Source of the DNA: JAABRU01 sp964505535
GTDB taxonomy: Bacteria > Desulfobacterota > Desulfobacteria > Desulfobacterales > Desulfococcaceae
DNA length: 64,000 bases
Reading direction: 5' to 3'
Assembly: GCA_964505535.1 (NCBI GenBank)
Contig: CAZDIU010000002.1
Span: forward strand, 11,922-75,921
Numbering within the stretch: position 1 is the stretch's first letter; each line of letters begins with the position of its first letter. Of the stretch, positions 1-9,101 are shown piece by piece. Made by a program: the position numbers and the translations under genes. Below the pieces are notes generated by a model. The model was not told the DNA's origin. It was given only the letters and a program-made list of their open reading frames with translations, and did not search any database.

Positions 1-69
1 TTTTGCCAAAAGAGCCGCGTGCATGGCATTTGGCACGCCTGCTGTGACTATATCCTGCGATTCCCTCAT
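1..69 (-). CDS. Partial gene at window edge (N-terminal 23 residues)
   Basis: The ATG at 69 is preceded by a strong ribosome site (GGGGAGG, about 6 bases upstream) and overlaps the stop of the upstream gene in an ATGA arrangement, so translation is probably coupled. The frame stays open to the window edge. The visible start MRESQDIVTAGVPNAMHAAL is too short to assign. By position it belongs to the tail-tip or baseplate operon. Confidence 0.6.
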   Translation of the reverse strand, partial: MRESQDIVTAGVPNAMHAALLAK

Positions 70-578
70 ATAATACCTCCCCAAACCGTAACGCTGTTTC
101 CTGCGGAAAGCCCGGTAATATGGATTCCCACTGATTTTGCGCCTGCCAGATCCCAGTACAGCAGAGGCGACCAGTATTCTGTGTCATCATCTGTGAAATA
201 TGTGGCCCCGCATTCTGTGGTTTTGCTGCTCAGAATGGCATAGATTTCTGTGGCAGGTTCTGCGGTTATGTCCGTCAGTTTCACGACAGGAGTAAGCGTT
301 GCGCTACCTCCGGCAAGAAAATGACTGACACGGCAGACCAGTGTGCTTCTGTCGCCAACCGTAAGCATGTTCGCATTGAGTTCAGAGCAGTAATTCAGAT
401 CCCAACTGTCTGTACTGCTTCTTGGTCTGATTTTCTTCATTTCCGCATAGCGTGAAACCTGCGTGACAAGCTGGATCACCCTGGCTCTGTCCTGTTCATC
501 GGTTTCAATGGCCGTGCGGGTGGCAACCACGTCCCCGCTTCTGCCGTCATCCACTTTTGTTCCCTGTTCCATATTCAT
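66..578 (-). CDS. Hypothetical virion/tail-associated protein
   Basis: 170-residue protein with no signal peptide or membrane segment. The first half (about residues 1-70) is charged and helical. The rest is rich in Thr, Ser and Gly with alternating hydrophobics, as in phage beta-sandwich structural proteins. It lies in the tail-tip operon, four bases from the next gene upstream, and overlaps the following gene by ATGA. I do not recognise the family; a minor structural role is inferred from context. Confidence 0.6.
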   Translation of the reverse strand: MNMEQGTKVDDGRSGDVVATRTAIETDEQDRARVIQLVTQVSRYAEMKKIRPRSSTDSWDLNYCSELNANMLTVGDRSTLVCRVSHFLAGGSATLTPVVKLTDITAEPATEIYAILSSKTTECGATYFTDDDTEYWSPLLYWDLAGAKSVGIHITGLSAGNSVTVWGGII

Positions 579-582
579 ACTC

Positions 583-1920
583 CTATATTTTCAGCGTATC
601 AATTATGCCTATTTTTGTGAATCCTGTACGGAACTGCATTGCATCCGTGCCGGATAAGGCTGTAAAATCGGCAAGTGTGTCTGAAATAAACCCGGCAAGC
701 CATGTTTCCAGTTCTGAAGACCGGTCGCGACTCAGAGGGTTTATGCCTGTCGTATTCTCTGCATACAGACAGACCGCCCTGTATGTCTTGAAAATTTCAG
801 AAATCTGTTCCGGATGCGAGCCTGTTCCTTTTGGAACGAAGCTGTAATTTTCCAGCAGAAAAATGGTGCGGGCAGTCATCGTGCCTGCATAGCTCAGATC
901 AGTATATGCTTCCAATCCTGTGCGGCTGCTGGATACAATTTCCCCATTCGCATAATGCGACTCGGTTGTTTCAGTATATGTGGGATATGTGTCAAACAGT
1001 CCATGCCATTGGGTGGAATGGTCTGAATAGCTGTCGTATGTGGACGGATCATCATTGAAATTACAGGAATCATTATATGACTGCGTATAATAGACCGTTG
1101 CGGCTCCATTGCCTGTATTGAATTGGATATGCCGGGCAGAACCCAAATCATAATTTCTGATATGCGTATAAGCGGCGGTCAGAACTCTTGTTTCGGCTTC
1201 ATTGAGTGTCCTGGTTTTTGTGAAAATGTCCGCGTTGGAACCTGCCGGTTCCAGTGGGCATTCACTGTAGGCTGTGGCATTCTGGTCAAAGCTGAAACAG
1301 GGGTCTTCATACCATTCGTTGTCAACATCGCATCCTGTGGCTACCTTCCGATTTGGGGTATTGATGCAGAATTTCATTTCATACAGGGATTGGCCTGTCT
1401 GAAATTCGCCATAAAAAAACCAGTCCGAAAAAACCGTGTTGGTTTCGGTGGTTATGTATTTTGTTTTGTATCGAAGCGGGAACGTGTAGCCGCCCAGAGA
1501 TGTTATGGGCACTTTTTTAACCGGGTCCCACAGAATGACATACCACCACTGATGATGTCCGCTATAGTAATTTCTGCCGAACATAATTTCCAGCCACACA
1601 ATTTCATTCGGGCATTCTTTCAGCCCGCTCTGAAACCCCACCACAGAATAGCTTTCGCCGCTCCCGTGTCTGCTGTTTTCCGCAAGCACCAGCACAGAAT
1701 CTTCCTCTGAAAATGCCGTATGCCCGCCTTCGGTATCATTTCTGCCCTGACAATGATAGAAAATCGGCACATTGTCTTCCCTGCCGATGCCGTCAATCTC
1801 AACCGAGGCCGTGCCTGCGTCCCTGTCTATGGAAATGATTGTGCCTTTTTTCAGGCAAACATCCCAGACCGCAGTTACATCACTGCCAAAATCTGCCGCA
1901 TATTCATGAGCTTCGGCCAT
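583..1920 (-). CDS. Putative baseplate/tail-tip protein with N-terminal OB-like segment
   Basis: 445 residues. Residues about 20-75 (KKGTIISIDRDAGTASVEID and following) look like the small OB-type barrel of phage spike and baseplate proteins: strand, turn, strand with Gly at the turns. The remainder is rich in Tyr, Thr and Asp and has many aromatic pairs, typical of receptor-contacting or carbohydrate-contacting virion proteins. The ribosome site AGGAGCCTGAGC precedes the ATG, and the gene starts four bases after the CAP-domain gene ends. A tail-tip role is inferred; the exact family is not recognised. Confidence 0.6.
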   Translation of the reverse strand: MAEAHEYAADFGSDVTAVWDVCLKKGTIISIDRDAGTASVEIDGIGREDNVPIFYHCQGRNDTEGGHTAFSEEDSVLVLAENSRHGSGESYSVVGFQSGLKECPNEIVWLEIMFGRNYYSGHHQWWYVILWDPVKKVPITSLGGYTFPLRYKTKYITTETNTVFSDWFFYGEFQTGQSLYEMKFCINTPNRKVATGCDVDNEWYEDPCFSFDQNATAYSECPLEPAGSNADIFTKTRTLNEAETRVLTAAYTHIRNYDLGSARHIQFNTGNGAATVYYTQSYNDSCNFNDDPSTYDSYSDHSTQWHGLFDTYPTYTETTESHYANGEIVSSSRTGLEAYTDLSYAGTMTARTIFLLENYSFVPKGTGSHPEQISEIFKTYRAVCLYAENTTGINPLSRDRSSELETWLAGFISDTLADFTALSGTDAMQFRTGFTKIGIIDTLKI

Positions 1921-1924
1921 TTGC

Positions 1925-3244
1925 TCAGGCTCCTTTCCCGCCGATTTTCATAGGAATTATCACAAAATCCGCAGTCACCGGACATTCCGTGCCGGGGGTT
2001 TCCTCAGCGGTTCCCCGGTATCCGAACACATTGACCCAGTAATAGGTCGTTCCCCGCACCAGACGGGACAGGCCGATTTCCCTGAAATTCCCGTCCAGCA
2101 TATTGGCCCGGTGCGGCGGTGAGTTTTTCCATCCGGTGAACGCCTCCATCGCGGAGGCAGTGCCGGAAAGAATATTCTCCCCGCATCCCCATTCTTCCTC
2201 ATCTGAGGCATACCCCGCATCCTTCACCCTTGCCTGAACATAGGTTCCGTCTGTTCCCTGATGGGAAAAAAAACCGTGCGTTACCATATCCTGACAGTGC
2301 CGCTGGGCTGCGCTGTCGAGTCTGGAATTCAGCGTGACCGGGTTTTTCCCGTTTTCCGCCCGGAATGCGTTGAGCAGTTTCACAAAATCCGTGAAACTGC
2401 CTGACCCGCTGTTTTCCTCTTCCTCTGCTCCGGGTTCCGGATTGTAATCATAATTGGTGTCACAGGACAGATCACAGGCATCTGCTCCGGACATGAGAAA
2501 CACCCAGTCTCCGACAGAATAATTCACAAAATCGGAAGATACTGCCCGGATGATTCTGCCTTCTGTGTCCACCATATAATAGATGCCGATTTCATCATAA
2601 TTTCCGCCTTTGGATACAATCACACCGCCTGTCATGCTGCATGTCCGGTAATATTTCTGTCCGCACAGATAACTCCGCTGCCGGTTTCCGGATTTAAAAT
2701 GATGCAGAGCCTTTACCAGCATTCCCGGAACCAGCTTGGAATTGTCCTGAACTGTCAGACTGGAAAAATTGCGGAATCCCTCACAGGCCGGGGTGTAGCT
2801 TTCCCCTGCTTCAACAATGAGACACGCGGAGCCGGGGTCAGGTTCCACAAGGGCAAAAAACACAGATTCGGTTTCGGTCATGTGTCCGGTGACAACTGTG
2901 GCCTGCCAATGGCAGTGCGCGGGTTCCCCGACCTTTACAACGGGATGATCCGCCATGCGTGTCGGTTCCCCTGATACGGGATGATAGGTATAAACCGGCC
3001 TTTCGATGATCAGACATTCCTCGGCCTCCATGCACTGATAGGGATTGTATTCGGTTCCGGGCTGGGAAATGGTAATGCGTCCTTTGGGTTTGACCGCAGG
3101 CGGATTGGAAAGATAAAAAATGACCTGCTTTCTTTTTTTGTCCACTTCCGCTTTTGCCGAACAGTCCTCACCGGTCGGGGCATCCACACTGCATCCGCCA
3201 GCACTGTCAGAACATACGGGAAGAATGATGGTTTTGCCTGCCAT
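1925..3244 (-). CDS. CAP (SCP/PR1-like) domain protein in the tail operon
   Basis: 439 residues. The N-terminal 280 residues are Cys- and Gly-rich beta structure without a recognised domain. From about residue 285 a CAP/SCP domain runs to about 415: a helix with LLNAFRAENG, then AAQRHCQDMVTHGFFSHQG with the conserved His, CGENIL, and SPPHRANML, which matches the SPGHRxNIL signature of YkwD-type proteins. No signal peptide is visible, so the protein probably reaches its site as part of the virion rather than by secretion. It overlaps the next gene upstream by one base (stop and start share position 3244). CAP domains are usually extracellular; known ones bind lipids or ligands, and a wall or membrane contact during entry is speculation. 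Confidence 0.85.
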   Translation of the reverse strand: MAGKTIILPVCSDSAGGCSVDAPTGEDCSAKAEVDKKRKQVIFYLSNPPAVKPKGRITISQPGTEYNPYQCMEAEECLIIERPVYTYHPVSGEPTRMADHPVVKVGEPAHCHWQATVVTGHMTETESVFFALVEPDPGSACLIVEAGESYTPACEGFRNFSSLTVQDNSKLVPGMLVKALHHFKSGNRQRSYLCGQKYYRTCSMTGGVIVSKGGNYDEIGIYYMVDTEGRIIRAVSSDFVNYSVGDWVFLMSGADACDLSCDTNYDYNPEPGAEEEENSGSGSFTDFVKLLNAFRAENGKNPVTLNSRLDSAAQRHCQDMVTHGFFSHQGTDGTYVQARVKDAGYASDEEEWGCGENILSGTASAMEAFTGWKNSPPHRANMLDGNFREIGLSRLVRGTTYYWVNVFGYRGTAEETPGTECPVTADFVIIPMKIGGKGA

Positions 3245-4137
3245 TATTCCTCTTCCTCAGTGCCGATGGTGAAGTTGTAGTTTGTGGTGGTCCCCTCGTA
3301 TTCCACTGAGGCAGAATAGGTTCCCGGAGCAAGGGAACCCAGATCACAGAGTCCGTCAACCCCTGTGACAAAAGACTGCCCATGGAAATATACTGTGGCA
3401 TTGGCAATGGGATCTCCGGAACACTGCATGACCACCTGACAGTCATAGGCTTCGGATTCACCGGCAGAATCCTCTTCTGCTTTGTAGGTTACTTCCAGAC
3501 TGGCAAGCAGATCATTGTCTTTCGGGTCTTTGTCTTTATCCTTCTCCGTATCAGGGACTTCCTGCGACAGCACCACAATGGAGGTTGTGGCAGGATGTGT
3601 TGTTTCAACACCGTTTTCATCTGTTTCTGTCAGTCCGTCATACGTCACTTTTCCCTCAAAGGGATAACGAACCCATAATGCCCAGATGTCACACAATGCC
3701 CGGTAACGCACCTGTAGCACACCGATCACAGGAGCGGACAGTTTGACCTCTTTGCCCGCAAACAGCACATTCACGGACGGGGCTTTTCCCACCCATTCAT
3801 ATTCCGGAGTCATATTGGCAGGCGGATATTTCAGGGTTGCCTCAGCGGTTTTGACAAAGGTGAACGTCTCCTCTGTCCAGAAATCCGCTCCGTCCGTCAC
3901 TTTGGTCAGCGTGTACGCGTAATTGCTTTCCATAGTGTAGGGAAGTTCCCTGTCGCTGACAATGGCACGGATATAGGCTTTGTCGCCAAAGACAAATTCC
4001 GTTTTGGCTTTTCCCCCGCTGTCCAGGTTGAGTTCATCGGCAAGTTCAAGCGCAGCAGATTTTTCCGCTGTCTCTGTTTCCTCTTCTCCCGGGACAAACC
4101 CCACGCTGATCTGCAATGACGCAAAGGCTTTGCTCAT
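3244..4137 (-). CDS. Structural protein with C-terminal transthyretin/Ig-like domain
   Basis: 297 residues. The N-terminal 190 residues are paralogous to the next gene upstream (both begin M-[SA]-KA-[FY]-ASL and share FGxxxYIR, a W-[VL]-GK motif and an acidic leader). Residues about 228-290 look like a carboxypeptidase-regulatory or SpaA-type beta-sandwich: CQVVMQCSGDPIANATVYF, DGLCDLGSLAPGTYS, then a final strand. Such domains are common add-ons in tail and adhesion proteins. Part of the tail-tip operon; the exact role is unknown. Confidence 0.6.
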   Translation of the reverse strand: MSKAFASLQISVGFVPGEEETETAEKSAALELADELNLDSGGKAKTEFVFGDKAYIRAIVSDRELPYTMESNYAYTLTKVTDGADFWTEETFTFVKTAEATLKYPPANMTPEYEWVGKAPSVNVLFAGKEVKLSAPVIGVLQVRYRALCDIWALWVRYPFEGKVTYDGLTETDENGVETTHPATTSIVVLSQEVPDTEKDKDKDPKDNDLLASLEVTYKAEEDSAGESEAYDCQVVMQCSGDPIANATVYFHGQSFVTGVDGLCDLGSLAPGTYSASVEYEGTTTNYNFTIGTEEEE

Positions 4138-4140
4138 TAT

Positions 4141-4671
4141 TTACTCCACGGAGGCCACAGACACAATGACCGGATAGGGAATGGGATCATCGCGGGGCGG
4201 GACAGAAGCCACAATCTGGGAATAGTTGCTGGAGTAACTTGCCAGCGCAACCGCAGTGCCCACCTGAGATGCTTTCAGGGAACCGTCAGCCGTGACCACC
4301 AGCGCACCCAGGGATTTGCCCAGCCACCGGTAGGAAAAACCGCCCATGATTGGCTTGGAGGTATTGGCCGTGTCTGAATTGCTGAAGGTAACGGATTCAT
4401 CTTCCACGTTCACAGCAAAATCACCGGACGGGCCTGAAACCGATCCGTCTGTGATTTCTGCTGCGCGCAGTTCCAGATCGGACGGCTGCCGGAAACATCT
4501 GATGTAAATGGATTCTCCGAAGTCAAACTGTGACTTGGGTTCGCCTTCCGCGTCAATGTTCAGGGAATCATCCAGTTCCAGGGATATGCTGGCGTTTTCG
4601 TCTGTCCCTTCTCCGTCTTCAACATCTTTGGGACTTAAATTGATTGTGAGACTTGCGTATGCTTTAGCCAT
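4141..4671 (-). CDS. Hypothetical tail-operon protein, paralogue of the downstream gene
   Basis: 176 residues, beginning MAKAYASLTINLSP. It has the same domain plan as the N-terminal part of the adjacent 297-residue protein but without the C-terminal Ig-like extension, so the pair looks like a tandem duplication followed by divergence. It ends with ASVE and the neighbour starts three bases later. Its start overlaps the previous gene by 8 bases. No membrane segments or cysteine pairs. Function unknown. Confidence 0.6.
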   Translation of the reverse strand: MAKAYASLTINLSPKDVEDGEGTDENASISLELDDSLNIDAEGEPKSQFDFGESIYIRCFRQPSDLELRAAEITDGSVSGPSGDFAVNVEDESVTFSNSDTANTSKPIMGGFSYRWLGKSLGALVVTADGSLKASQVGTAVALASYSSNYSQIVASVPPRDDPIPYPVIVSVASVE

Positions 4672-4942
4672 CTATGATTACCTCTTTCCTGTCGGAAGTG
4701 TCAGTCATGCCGATGTCAGATGTGATGTACCGCTGTCCGTCCGACATGGTGGTGAGCAGCACCATCGCACCGATTTTCACTTCTCCGATATTGCTTTTGC
4801 AGTTCTGCACGGTTTTTCCGTATTTCACGGCATAGATATTATTCCCCATCGCACGGATGACCTCACCTGTCACCATGCCCCGGGCTGTGACAGACTGATA
4901 CTGCCGGAAAACAAGAAAATTTGTCAGGGAATAAGAAGACAT
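4664..4942 (-). CDS. Small tail-operon protein, beta-rich
   Basis: 92 residues with alternating hydrophobic strands (ARGMVTGEVIRAMGNNIYAV, then IGEVKIGAMVLLTTM), a pattern seen in small SH3- or OB-like baseplate adaptors. It overlaps both neighbours (19 bases with the large protein upstream, 8 bases with the gene downstream), so it is firmly inside the operon. The family is not recognised. Confidence 0.55.
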   Translation of the reverse strand: MSSYSLTNFLVFRQYQSVTARGMVTGEVIRAMGNNIYAVKYGKTVQNCKSNIGEVKIGAMVLLTTMSDGQRYITSDIGMTDTSDRKEVIIDG

Positions 4943-6930
4943 TTCACCGCCTCAATTTCATTCCATATGGCAGGGCCGTCAAAGGTGATGGTGACTCTCT
5001 GCACTTTGTACGCGCCAATGACTTCTATCCGGGGAACGTTGATTTCAATAATGGTTCCGTCACTGCATCTGTCATGATACGGGGCACGGATGGAAACCTT
5101 GTGCCGGTCATATTTCTTTTCATCAATTTCCGCTGTGCCGCGTTCCACAGCCGCAGATTCCGAACTGATCATCACATCTGAAATCGGGTCCATCTCTTTG
5201 GGCGGATCCTCCGCTGTCCGGACATACACACACAGTCCGGACGGGTCGGTTCCGGAATATCCCAGCACGGCAATCAGGGCTTCCACCGAATCTGTATCCA
5301 CCCGGTATCTGTGATATTCGCTCTTATACCGGATGTCACAGATGGCCCACATGCCGTCTATGGTCAGGTCTTTGGAATACGGGGTAAAGAAAACATCCCC
5401 TTCGCCCGGGACTGCGCCGATCCATTTTTTCTGAAGAATCTGCGTGATTGGCTTGGACACAGAGCCGGTTCCCTCTTTGAACTCCACCCGTTCATAATAC
5501 GGATCGTCCTCTTTTTCCATTACAGGAAATTCAATTTCGTGTTTGCCCAGAAAGGTTACGCCCTCTCCGGCTGTGGCAAAGGCTTCCACATTCTCCGGCT
5601 GGATACCGTTTTTCCAGTACACCCGCAGGTGAACCGTCTGTCCAACTGTCGGTCCGGACTCCTCCAGTTCAATTTCCGGGGTTTCCAGGCTTTCGGTTCC
5701 CACATTGGAAATTTCAACAGCAGTGTAACCTTCCCCTTTCACACGCTCCGCAGAGATGGAATCCTCAACAACGCCTGTGCGCTCATACACAATTTCCCCG
5801 ACTGTGATTTTGCAGGGCCGGGCAATCCATTTGCGCCGGACAGTCAGCGTGCCGTCATCAGCGGATCGCACAATGGAGCCAATGGCAGATGCGATTTTCT
5901 GCACTGCCTCAATGCTGTCAGAAGGCCAGTCTGCGGTTTCCGGCAATACCCAGTCCAGAGTGCTCCAAGTCACAGTGCCGTGTTCAATCATGGCACTGGC
6001 AAGAGCGGAAGCTGACATTTTCCCGTTCATGGCAGGCGCAGACCAGCCCGGACTGAATTCTGCATTGTTCCGCACACCCGGACTGTAACCGTCCAAAGTA
6101 AATGTATTTTCTCCGGATGCCTTGCGGTTGTCAATGGTAAACAGAAAGATACGGGACCCGACACGGATTTCAATTCTTGCCTCACCCGGTTTCACATCCG
6201 GATCACATTCAAAGAACAGATCCATATCCGATGATGTGATGGAAACCGTGTTGTGCACATAGCTTTCATCCAATGTGACAGAACATGCTGTGACCCGGTG
6301 TTTGCAGGGCTTCCCGTCAATGTAAATTTCATACCCCCCGGTAATGGGCGGAAGTCCTTCCGGTGTTTCCGGTGCAGGGATTGCTTCGGTATCTTCCGCT
6401 GGGAAAATGACAGAAGAAGCAGGTTCTCCGATTTGATTCAGCAGGGAAAGCCGGGACCGCAGCAGATATTTTTCCTGAATTTCTGTAAACAGATGCAGCG
6501 GAACCATAATCGGCTCGTTCCGCAGAGTGGTCAGCACAGAAAGTCTGCTGAATATTCGGGTGGCTGCCTGTTCCTCCGGCATTTCCGTCAGCAGACTTAA
6601 CCTGCTCAGAATACGGGTGGCAGATGCGGATTCAGGCATTTCCGTCAGCAGATGCAGTCGGCTGAATCTGCGGGAAATTTCTGCCGAATCTGCCAGTTCG
6701 CACAGCAGATGCAGAGACGTGAATATCCTGGCCGCCTCTGCCGGGTCCGCCTGCAGTTCACACAAAACAGAGAATCTGCTGATGATCGGAATGCCGAAAT
6801 TGCAGACAGAACAGATTCCTGTGCGGGTTTCCGTTCCTGTCTGAACAGAAAGCAGTGTCCGCAGTTCTGAAGATCCCAGCAGATGCAGCCTTGTTTCTGA
6901 CTGCTTGTTTCCGGAAAAAAGAAGCAGCAT
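4924..6930 (-). CDS. Large tail protein with about seven N-terminal 20-residue repeats and a hub-like C-terminal part
   Basis: 668 residues. Residues about 51-170 consist of roughly seven degenerate units with consensus S-R-[LF]-x-L-L-[TC]-E followed by a variable acidic turn and A-x-R-I-[FL]. A Pro/Glu-rich linker follows (about 175-198). From about residue 199 (GGYEIYIDGKPCKHRVTACS) to about 400 the sequence resembles phage baseplate hub or late-control-D type proteins, with SGENTFTLDGYSPGVRNNAE and a helix IEAVQKIASAIGSIV. A further beta-rich half follows. It lies next to tail genes and starts four bases after the preceding stop. A hub or tail-tip role is inferred; the repeats are unassigned. 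Confidence 0.6.
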   Translation of the reverse strand: MLLLFSGNKQSETRLHLLGSSELRTLLSVQTGTETRTGICSVCNFGIPIISRFSVLCELQADPAEAARIFTSLHLLCELADSAEISRRFSRLHLLTEMPESASATRILSRLSLLTEMPEEQAATRIFSRLSVLTTLRNEPIMVPLHLFTEIQEKYLLRSRLSLLNQIGEPASSVIFPAEDTEAIPAPETPEGLPPITGGYEIYIDGKPCKHRVTACSVTLDESYVHNTVSITSSDMDLFFECDPDVKPGEARIEIRVGSRIFLFTIDNRKASGENTFTLDGYSPGVRNNAEFSPGWSAPAMNGKMSASALASAMIEHGTVTWSTLDWVLPETADWPSDSIEAVQKIASAIGSIVRSADDGTLTVRRKWIARPCKITVGEIVYERTGVVEDSISAERVKGEGYTAVEISNVGTESLETPEIELEESGPTVGQTVHLRVYWKNGIQPENVEAFATAGEGVTFLGKHEIEFPVMEKEDDPYYERVEFKEGTGSVSKPITQILQKKWIGAVPGEGDVFFTPYSKDLTIDGMWAICDIRYKSEYHRYRVDTDSVEALIAVLGYSGTDPSGLCVYVRTAEDPPKEMDPISDVMISSESAAVERGTAEIDEKKYDRHKVSIRAPYHDRCSDGTIIEINVPRIEVIGAYKVQRVTITFDGPAIWNEIEAVKCLLIP
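6421..6780 (-). repeat. Array of about seven degenerate 60-bp coding repeats
   Basis: This stretch encodes residues 51-170 of the 668-residue tail protein. Successive units read SRFSVLCEL, TSLHLLCEL, SRLHLLTEMPE, SRLSLLTEMPE, SRLSVLTTL, PLHLFTEIQE and SRLSLLNQIGE, each about 19-20 residues apart. The two middle units are the most alike, suggesting the latest duplication. Confidence 0.75.
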
Positions 6931-6933
6931 GGC

Positions 6934-8355
6934 TTACTGTGAAATTACGCAGATGCCGACATGATTGACCGGGGCCGCGCTGGTGGATGCGGGGACAATC
7001 TGTTTTGCCCAGATTGGATACTCCCCGACATGTGTTTTAAAAGTGATCTGCTTTCCGGTCACGGGCGAACCCATCCAGCCGGTGTTCAGCAAAGTGAAAT
7101 ACGGGGTTCCGGTACTGGGATTCACCGGGGAAAAACCGGTGCTGATGTTTCCGGTTCCCACAGATCCGGAAAACAGCCCGGCACAGATGAATGCAGTGGA
7201 AGAGGTAAAGGTGATTGTCCAGTCATCTTCCACACAGCCCTTGTTCAGACAGGTCAGAGGATACGTGGTATCATCATACAGATTGTCCGCGTCTGTGAAC
7301 GTGTCATACGTTGCCACTGCCTCGGCCAGTTCCGGCAGACAAGCGGCAATGTAAGTGTTTGCAGTGAGATAGGGATTTGCCACCTGCTCCGCAAGGGTCA
7401 CGGTGCATACACTCCCTGACCACGACCAGAATTTGTCGTAATAAGTGCAGGTGATATCGGTGCTGTTGTCCGGAGGCTGTGTAAACGTAATCGGGGTTGT
7501 CCATGCGCCGGTGGACATGTTGAGTTGACCCGCGGAACAGTACCCGGAGCAGGAACCGTCCGCATTGACCGTAACTGTCTGGGCTGTTCCGCTGACGGTC
7601 ACTGAGATAACCGGCCGGTAATCGTCAAAGGGATTCACGCCGTTGGTGATGTTGGCAAGGGTGCTGAGTGTCGGAGTCTGACTGCTGCCGTTTCCGGCGC
7701 CGATCACTTCGTTTTCCGTAAGACCCGTGGGCAGCCGTCTGAATTCGTAACTGCCGGTGTCAACGGTTTCCACTTCATCGTTTCCCAGATACCGGCCTTT
7801 GGGATAGTTGATGTCATCGGTATAGGCGATCCGTGTCCAAGTGTCTGTGATAAACTGGACAGAATCTCCGGGTTTCACATCCGCAGCAATGGTCTGGGAC
7901 GCCTTGTAATAATTGCTGATATACAGCAGCCCGCCCGGGACAAAACCGGATTCTGTGCCCTCAAACTCTGCGGACACGGTTGTTTCACCGCCGGAAAGCG
8001 CAGTGGAAAGTTTGCCGCATCCCACCAAAGTCGGATTGCCTGCGGAAATGGTGGCCTGCGTATCCCTTGCCGCACCTTTGGCAAGATAATATCTGTCCCC
8101 CGCGTTGCTCTGGTTGGTCAGAAAGGCAGTCACCAGATAAGCGATTTCCGCAGGGGTCACTGCGCTTCGGTTCTGCCAGAAGGCTTTCCGCCATCTGGTA
8201 ATTCCTGCTGCGCGCTCTGCTGCTGCAACCATGGGGAACAGATTGTTCAGTCCCCATTCTGTGACAGCAGATGCACTGCTGCGCCCGCCGTTTGCTCCGG
8301 TGTCTGTCACGGTTGCGGATTTTGCGTATTTCACATCAGTTGTTTCTATTGACAT
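6934..8355 (-). CDS. Hypothetical tail/virion protein
   Basis: 473 residues. The N-terminal 110 residues contain helices (WGLNNLFPMVAAAERAAGIT, then AEIAYLVTAFLTNQSNAGD). The rest is Thr/Ser/Gly-rich beta structure with scattered Cys residues. No signal peptide. It sits between a lipoprotein gene and the large hub-like gene with gaps of four bases or fewer, so it is co-expressed with the tail. It could be a tail sheath-less tip or side-fibre component; I do not recognise the family. Confidence 0.6.
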   Translation of the reverse strand: MSIETTDVKYAKSATVTDTGANGGRSSASAVTEWGLNNLFPMVAAAERAAGITRWRKAFWQNRSAVTPAEIAYLVTAFLTNQSNAGDRYYLAKGAARDTQATISAGNPTLVGCGKLSTALSGGETTVSAEFEGTESGFVPGGLLYISNYYKASQTIAADVKPGDSVQFITDTWTRIAYTDDINYPKGRYLGNDEVETVDTGSYEFRRLPTGLTENEVIGAGNGSSQTPTLSTLANITNGVNPFDDYRPVISVTVSGTAQTVTVNADGSCSGYCSAGQLNMSTGAWTTPITFTQPPDNSTDITCTYYDKFWSWSGSVCTVTLAEQVANPYLTANTYIAACLPELAEAVATYDTFTDADNLYDDTTYPLTCLNKGCVEDDWTITFTSSTAFICAGLFSGSVGTGNISTGFSPVNPSTGTPYFTLLNTGWMGSPVTGKQITFKTHVGEYPIWAKQIVPASTSAAPVNHVGICVISQ

Positions 8356-8359
8356 TGTT

Positions 8360-9100
8360 TCACTCCGTTACTGCGGGTTCTGCCGGAAGTATATTTTCCG
8401 TTGTGGAATTGTCATTGTCATGTGTGCTGTTATCGGAATTGTCCGAATTGTCGGACTGGTCGGAATTATCGGTTGTGTTCCCGGAACTGGTGATGTTCAG
8501 CGTCCGGGTGTCGGTTGTGGTGCTGGTTACAGAATTGTCGGTCGTGTTCCCGGAATCTGACACGGTGACAGTTTTGGATTTGTCCTCGGTGTTACCGGAA
8601 TTGGAACTGTCTGTGCTGGAATTGCCGGAATCGGAAACAGATACGGTTTTATTGGCCTGATTTGCATTGGTGACGGTATTGGAAACATTGCTTACCGTGC
8701 CGGATACATCCCGGATGGCAGAGAATATCTCATGCCCCAGAACGCCTGCGGTGACACCGTAAACAGCGGCTTTGCCAAATTCCAAAGCATATTTTGCGCC
8801 CGGAGCCGGGTCCGGAGCAGACGGCAGGTTTACATTGAACACCGGCACTGCCTCAGATGTGTCGCTGCCGATGAAGATCACACTGCCCTGTCCGGATGCC
8901 GAATGCTGAATTGCCGCAATCTTCAGAGCAGTCTGCTGCCGGATTTCCTCTGCCTTGAGATTGTAATAGGCAGCCGCAGCCTGCGCCTGTGCTGCGTTGA
9001 TTTGAGACACAGACTGGGAATAGCTCTGATAGGTTTTGTCATATCCTGCACACCCGGAAAACAGTGTCAGGGCAATGGCAATGAGGGTGTTTGTTTTCAT
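8360..9100 (-). CDS. Lipoprotein with low-complexity Ser/Asn/Asp tail
   Basis: 246 residues when started at the ATG at 9100, the start that gives a textbook signal peptide: MKTNTLIAIALTLFSGC, with lipobox L-F-S-G-C. A longer frame reaching 9142 overlaps the upstream gene and buries the signal. After an Ala/Gln-rich helix (about 25-60) and a hydrophobic stretch near 105-120, the C-terminal 100 residues repeat V-S-D-S-G-N-[ST]-[ST]-D and NSD motifs. It should be anchored to a membrane of the infected cell or lysogen. Superinfection exclusion or a lysis accessory role is possible, but neither is shown. Confidence 0.7.
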   Translation of the reverse strand: MKTNTLIAIALTLFSGCAGYDKTYQSYSQSVSQINAAQAQAAAAYYNLKAEEIRQQTALKIAAIQHSASGQGSVIFIGSDTSEAVPVFNVNLPSAPDPAPGAKYALEFGKAAVYGVTAGVLGHEIFSAIRDVSGTVSNVSNTVTNANQANKTVSVSDSGNSSTDSSNSGNTEDKSKTVTVSDSGNTTDNSVTSTTTDTRTLNITSSGNTTDNSDQSDNSDNSDNSTHDNDNSTTENILPAEPAVTE

Positions 9101-9101
9101 T

